From: Saccoglossus kowalevskii
Lineage: Eukaryota; Hemichordata; Enteropneusta; Harrimaniidae
Reading direction: 5' to 3'
Assembly (NCBI RefSeq): GCF_000003605.2
Contig: NW_003143304.1
Location: forward strand, 7,947 to 25,693
DNA: 17,747 nt
In this document: positions 17,270 through 17,747 of the stretch, piece after piece
How the letters are laid out: every line of letters begins with the position of its first letter
Position numbering within the stretch: the first letter of the stretch is position 1
The notes under the pieces: model-generated
The model's database searches: none
What the model was told of the DNA's origin: nothing
Seen by the model: the letters and a program-made list of their open reading frames with translations, nothing else
Made by a program: the position numbers and the translations under genes

Positions 17270-17747
17270 TATCAGGGGTAAAATCTTCTTCCACGGGGTC
17301 TCCACAGCGTCAGGGGGGAAACTCGTCTCGTCTCTCTATCTCGTCCCCTTGAGGTACGGGATCGGGAATGTCACTTATACTTTACAGTCAAATAAGACAC
17401 ACACAACGAAATACGTTTCAACTCTCGTCTTAGTCGATCTTTTGGAGCACTCTATAAGACACAGCGCCCTGGGGAAAAGTCCCCAAGACTCTCACAAAGC
17501 TGAACCAAGACTCGCCCAAGACTGGACTGCGTCAAGGCTCGCCCCTGGACTCTCTCGGACTCGTCTCGACTGCGTCTGTCGTGGAGTATTCTTCAAGACC
17601 AACTCAAACTCTCTTTATTCATTTTCAAAACTCTAACCAATTACAAAGCAGTAAAAAGACTCTAAGGCGTAACCTTCAATCATAAAGCCAATCATACTAA
17701 GTACTGAATACGTCATATCTTTTGATTAATCGTTCACTACATTAATA
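17270..17747. other. Unclassified GC-richer flank
   Basis: The array ends abruptly and composition changes: CTCG- and GACTC-rich sequence with repeated ACTCGTCTCG (17321 and about 17559), a short GGGGA-AAAG-TCCCC hairpin near 17474 and a TATAAG at 17453-17458. On the minus strand an AATAAA lies near 17613-17620. The mix of TATA-like, hairpin and poly(A)-like signals could mean an LTR or the edge of another dispersed element, but no terminal repeats or coding motifs are visible. The last 100 bp are AT-rich. Confidence 0.35.

Noticed and set aside
16120-17636. Plus-strand ORFs with LYLLTNNLYVACTVY repeats
   Set aside because: Products of the 45-bp array; frames break at the 4-bp TTTA length variants and the unique tail has no domain.

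Overview
This window is eukaryotic, most likely from an invertebrate animal. It holds coding exons with canonical GT-AG boundaries and AATAAA poly(A) signals, long AT-rich noncoding stretches, and very many minisatellites. There is no rRNA, tRNA, operon, CRISPR array or intact transposon. CpG sites inside several arrays exist as CG, TG and CA variants, which suggests germline cytosine methylation. The species cannot be named from sequence alone; a mollusc-like marine invertebrate is only a guess.

Layout. (1) 1-4216: the 3' end of a plus-strand gene. It has an acidic Glu/Ser/Thr-rich exon (1171-1825), an intron filled by a 36-bp array, and a proline-rich last exon (3472-3709). Minisatellites occupy the upstream intron (26 bp), the internal intron (36 bp) and the 3' flank (22 bp). 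(2) 4217-7585: no gene recognised. It holds a degenerate ~21-22-bp repeat, a ~53-bp array carrying eight perfect CArG boxes, a fold-back element and a CpG-bearing promoter-like patch. (3) 7614-8558: a 15-bp array of about 63 copies. (4) 8570-10739: AT-rich, no gene seen. (5) 10740-13186, minus strand: a two-exon gene with leucine-rich repeats (12732-13186) and a fibronectin type III domain (10762-11139). The exons join in compatible phase, but the reading frame is broken by three apparent insertions, one of them a perfect 28-bp palindrome. An LTR-like fragment may lie in its intron. (6) 13744-14605: a 42-bp array with CCAAT motifs. (7) 14862-15835: two CpG-rich promoter-like patches and a sharp hairpin. 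(8) 15969-17269: a 45-bp array with higher-order structure, then an unclassified GC-richer flank.

Seven main tandem arrays with unrelated units cover more than a third of the window. The most notable observations are these: the 36-bp intronic array appears to derive from the exon's own 5' splice site, giving about 40 tandem donor-like sequences; the LRR-FN3 gene carries a 14-bp inverted duplication whose removal returns the exon to frame; and the ~53-bp array carries CArG and POU-octamer motifs in phase.
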